The translations under genes were made by a program, and so were the position numbers. Under the pieces are notes generated by a model that saw nothing but the letters and a program-made list of their open reading frames with translations, was not told the origin of the DNA and did no database searches. Shown here one piece after another: positions 63,401 through 64,000 of a stretch of 64,000 bases of DNA (position 1 is its first letter; the number at the start of each line of letters is the position of its first letter). This DNA is from Sanguinoderma infundibulare (Eukaryota; Basidiomycota; Agaricomycetes; Polyporales; Polyporaceae), in contig JAVLRN010000002.1 in the NCBI GenBank assembly GCA_032821775.1, positions 248,001 through 312,000 of the forward strand, read 5' to 3'.

Positions 63401-64000
63401 GCTCCGCCACAGCGCTAGCGGGCGACTGCGAGGTCGGCCTGGGAGGGACTCGAACGGGAAGCAAAATGTATGGGCTCCCTGTACTGTTGGCCTTCTTCAT
63501 ACCTCCGGGGACTATACGTTGATCAAGGGACGTTGCGGACTGATTGGGCCGCTGGATAGGCTCTTGATGGCCCATAGATGGCTGTGCGGCAGCTTGCTTC
63601 ATCTGCGGCGCGCCCGATGTCACAGGTGGGGCTGATGAGGGGTATGCGTGGGCGTGAGTGTTTTTTCTATCACCAGAAAAGACGAGGTGCGCACCTGAGG
63701 CCTCATAAACCCACCACCTGTTTGGTAGCTCCTCCTCGCGGAGAAGCCCAACGTCTCCTTGATCATCCGGTGTGAAGGGAAGCTTGGGAAGACCCGGGGG
63801 GGGGGCTGAGGGATGGGTGGCCGACGTCGACGGGTGCGATGGACTCAATGTTAATGAGCGCGCGACGTTCTCGATGGGCGGAGTTACTCTCCCAGATGGC
63901 GCCCATCGCGAGCCTCGGAAGGCGACTGAAGCGCGACCTTGCAAGCCGCTGGGTAAGAGTAGCGAGAGTGTGGCGAAAGCGAGTGTCCCAGCTCTGGCGG
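60464..64000 (-). CDS. Transposon-borne protein with Zn2Cys6-spaced cysteine cluster (copy 3; 5' end outside the window)
   Basis: Minus strand: the first block is open from the window edge to 63057 and is Pro/Ser/Ala-rich with an S-R-A-R-S-A-S-R-A-R motif, ending R-W-E-W-L-L-H. A 54-nt intron leads to exon 63002-62069, which begins P-A-S-C-K-S-C and has cysteines spaced C-X2-C-X6-C-X9-C-X2-C-X6-C, then A-Y-L-A-W-V-Y-W. A 205-nt intron joins in phase to 61863-60464, which begins W-W-D-L-P-W-L and is a long coiled coil. A single TGA (61258-61256) interrupts it before P-D-I-A-C-V-D-Q-L-L-F. The TGA would be CGA in an intact copy. Function unknown; no ATG is visible in the window. Confidence 0.6.

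Noticed and set aside
1..64000. CRISPR arrays, bacterial operons or ribosome-binding sites
   Set aside because: Spliceosomal introns and gene families show this is a fungal nuclear genome; no regular spacer-repeat array is present.

Overview
This window reads as nuclear DNA of a wood-decay type basidiomycete (Agaricomycetes, probably Polyporales). The evidence is the many roughly 45-65 nt GT-AG introns, F-box proteins of the multicopy polypore type, SF1 helicases with a degenerate exonuclease-like N-terminus, an intron-rich SNF5 relative, and fungus-specific transposons, including a KDZ transposase with a TET/JBP-like dioxygenase. Family names come from recognising motifs by eye; no searches were run.

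Left part (1-15 kb) is mostly host-like. It holds the tail of one SF1 helicase (1-74) and a complete paralogue (9.1-12.2 kb), two F-box genes (2.2-3.6 and 13.6-14.7 kb), an 8-repeat WD40 reading frame that may be spliced to the second F-box gene, and broken copies of a START-domain gene, cystathionine gamma-synthase and an F-box gene.

Middle part (15-48 kb) is nested mobile DNA. A gag-only copia-type LTR element (15.5-20.1 kb) is split by a TIR element and truncated by the end of a second one. The second carries fragments resembling malate dehydrogenase, methionine aminopeptidase and histone H3. From 24 to 34 kb lie transposon-borne genes, two of which encode Zn2Cys6-spaced cysteine clusters; one has a 671-bp hAT-type MITE with an 8-bp target duplication in an intron. 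An expanded Agaricomycete family gene and a broken SNF5/SFH1 gene follow (34.9-38.1 kb), then a large transposase-like gene (40.5-45 kb) and a repeat zone rich in CCGGCCGG palindromes and tRNA-like SINE heads (45.7-47.9 kb).

Right part (48.5-64 kb) is the most notable. A KDZ-superfamily transposase (CxC2 domain, D-D-E core) lies just downstream of a 332-residue TET/JBP-like 2-oxoglutarate/Fe(II) dioxygenase with all iron and 2OG ligands visible. Around them are companion genes of unknown function, including a third Zn2Cys6-spaced protein. Oxidised 5-methylcytosine chemistry may thus travel with the transposon. The window also shows CpG decay: LTR copies differ only by transitions, 11 of 12 at CpG-type sites, and many transposon genes are interrupted by single in-frame stops that are nearly all TGA.
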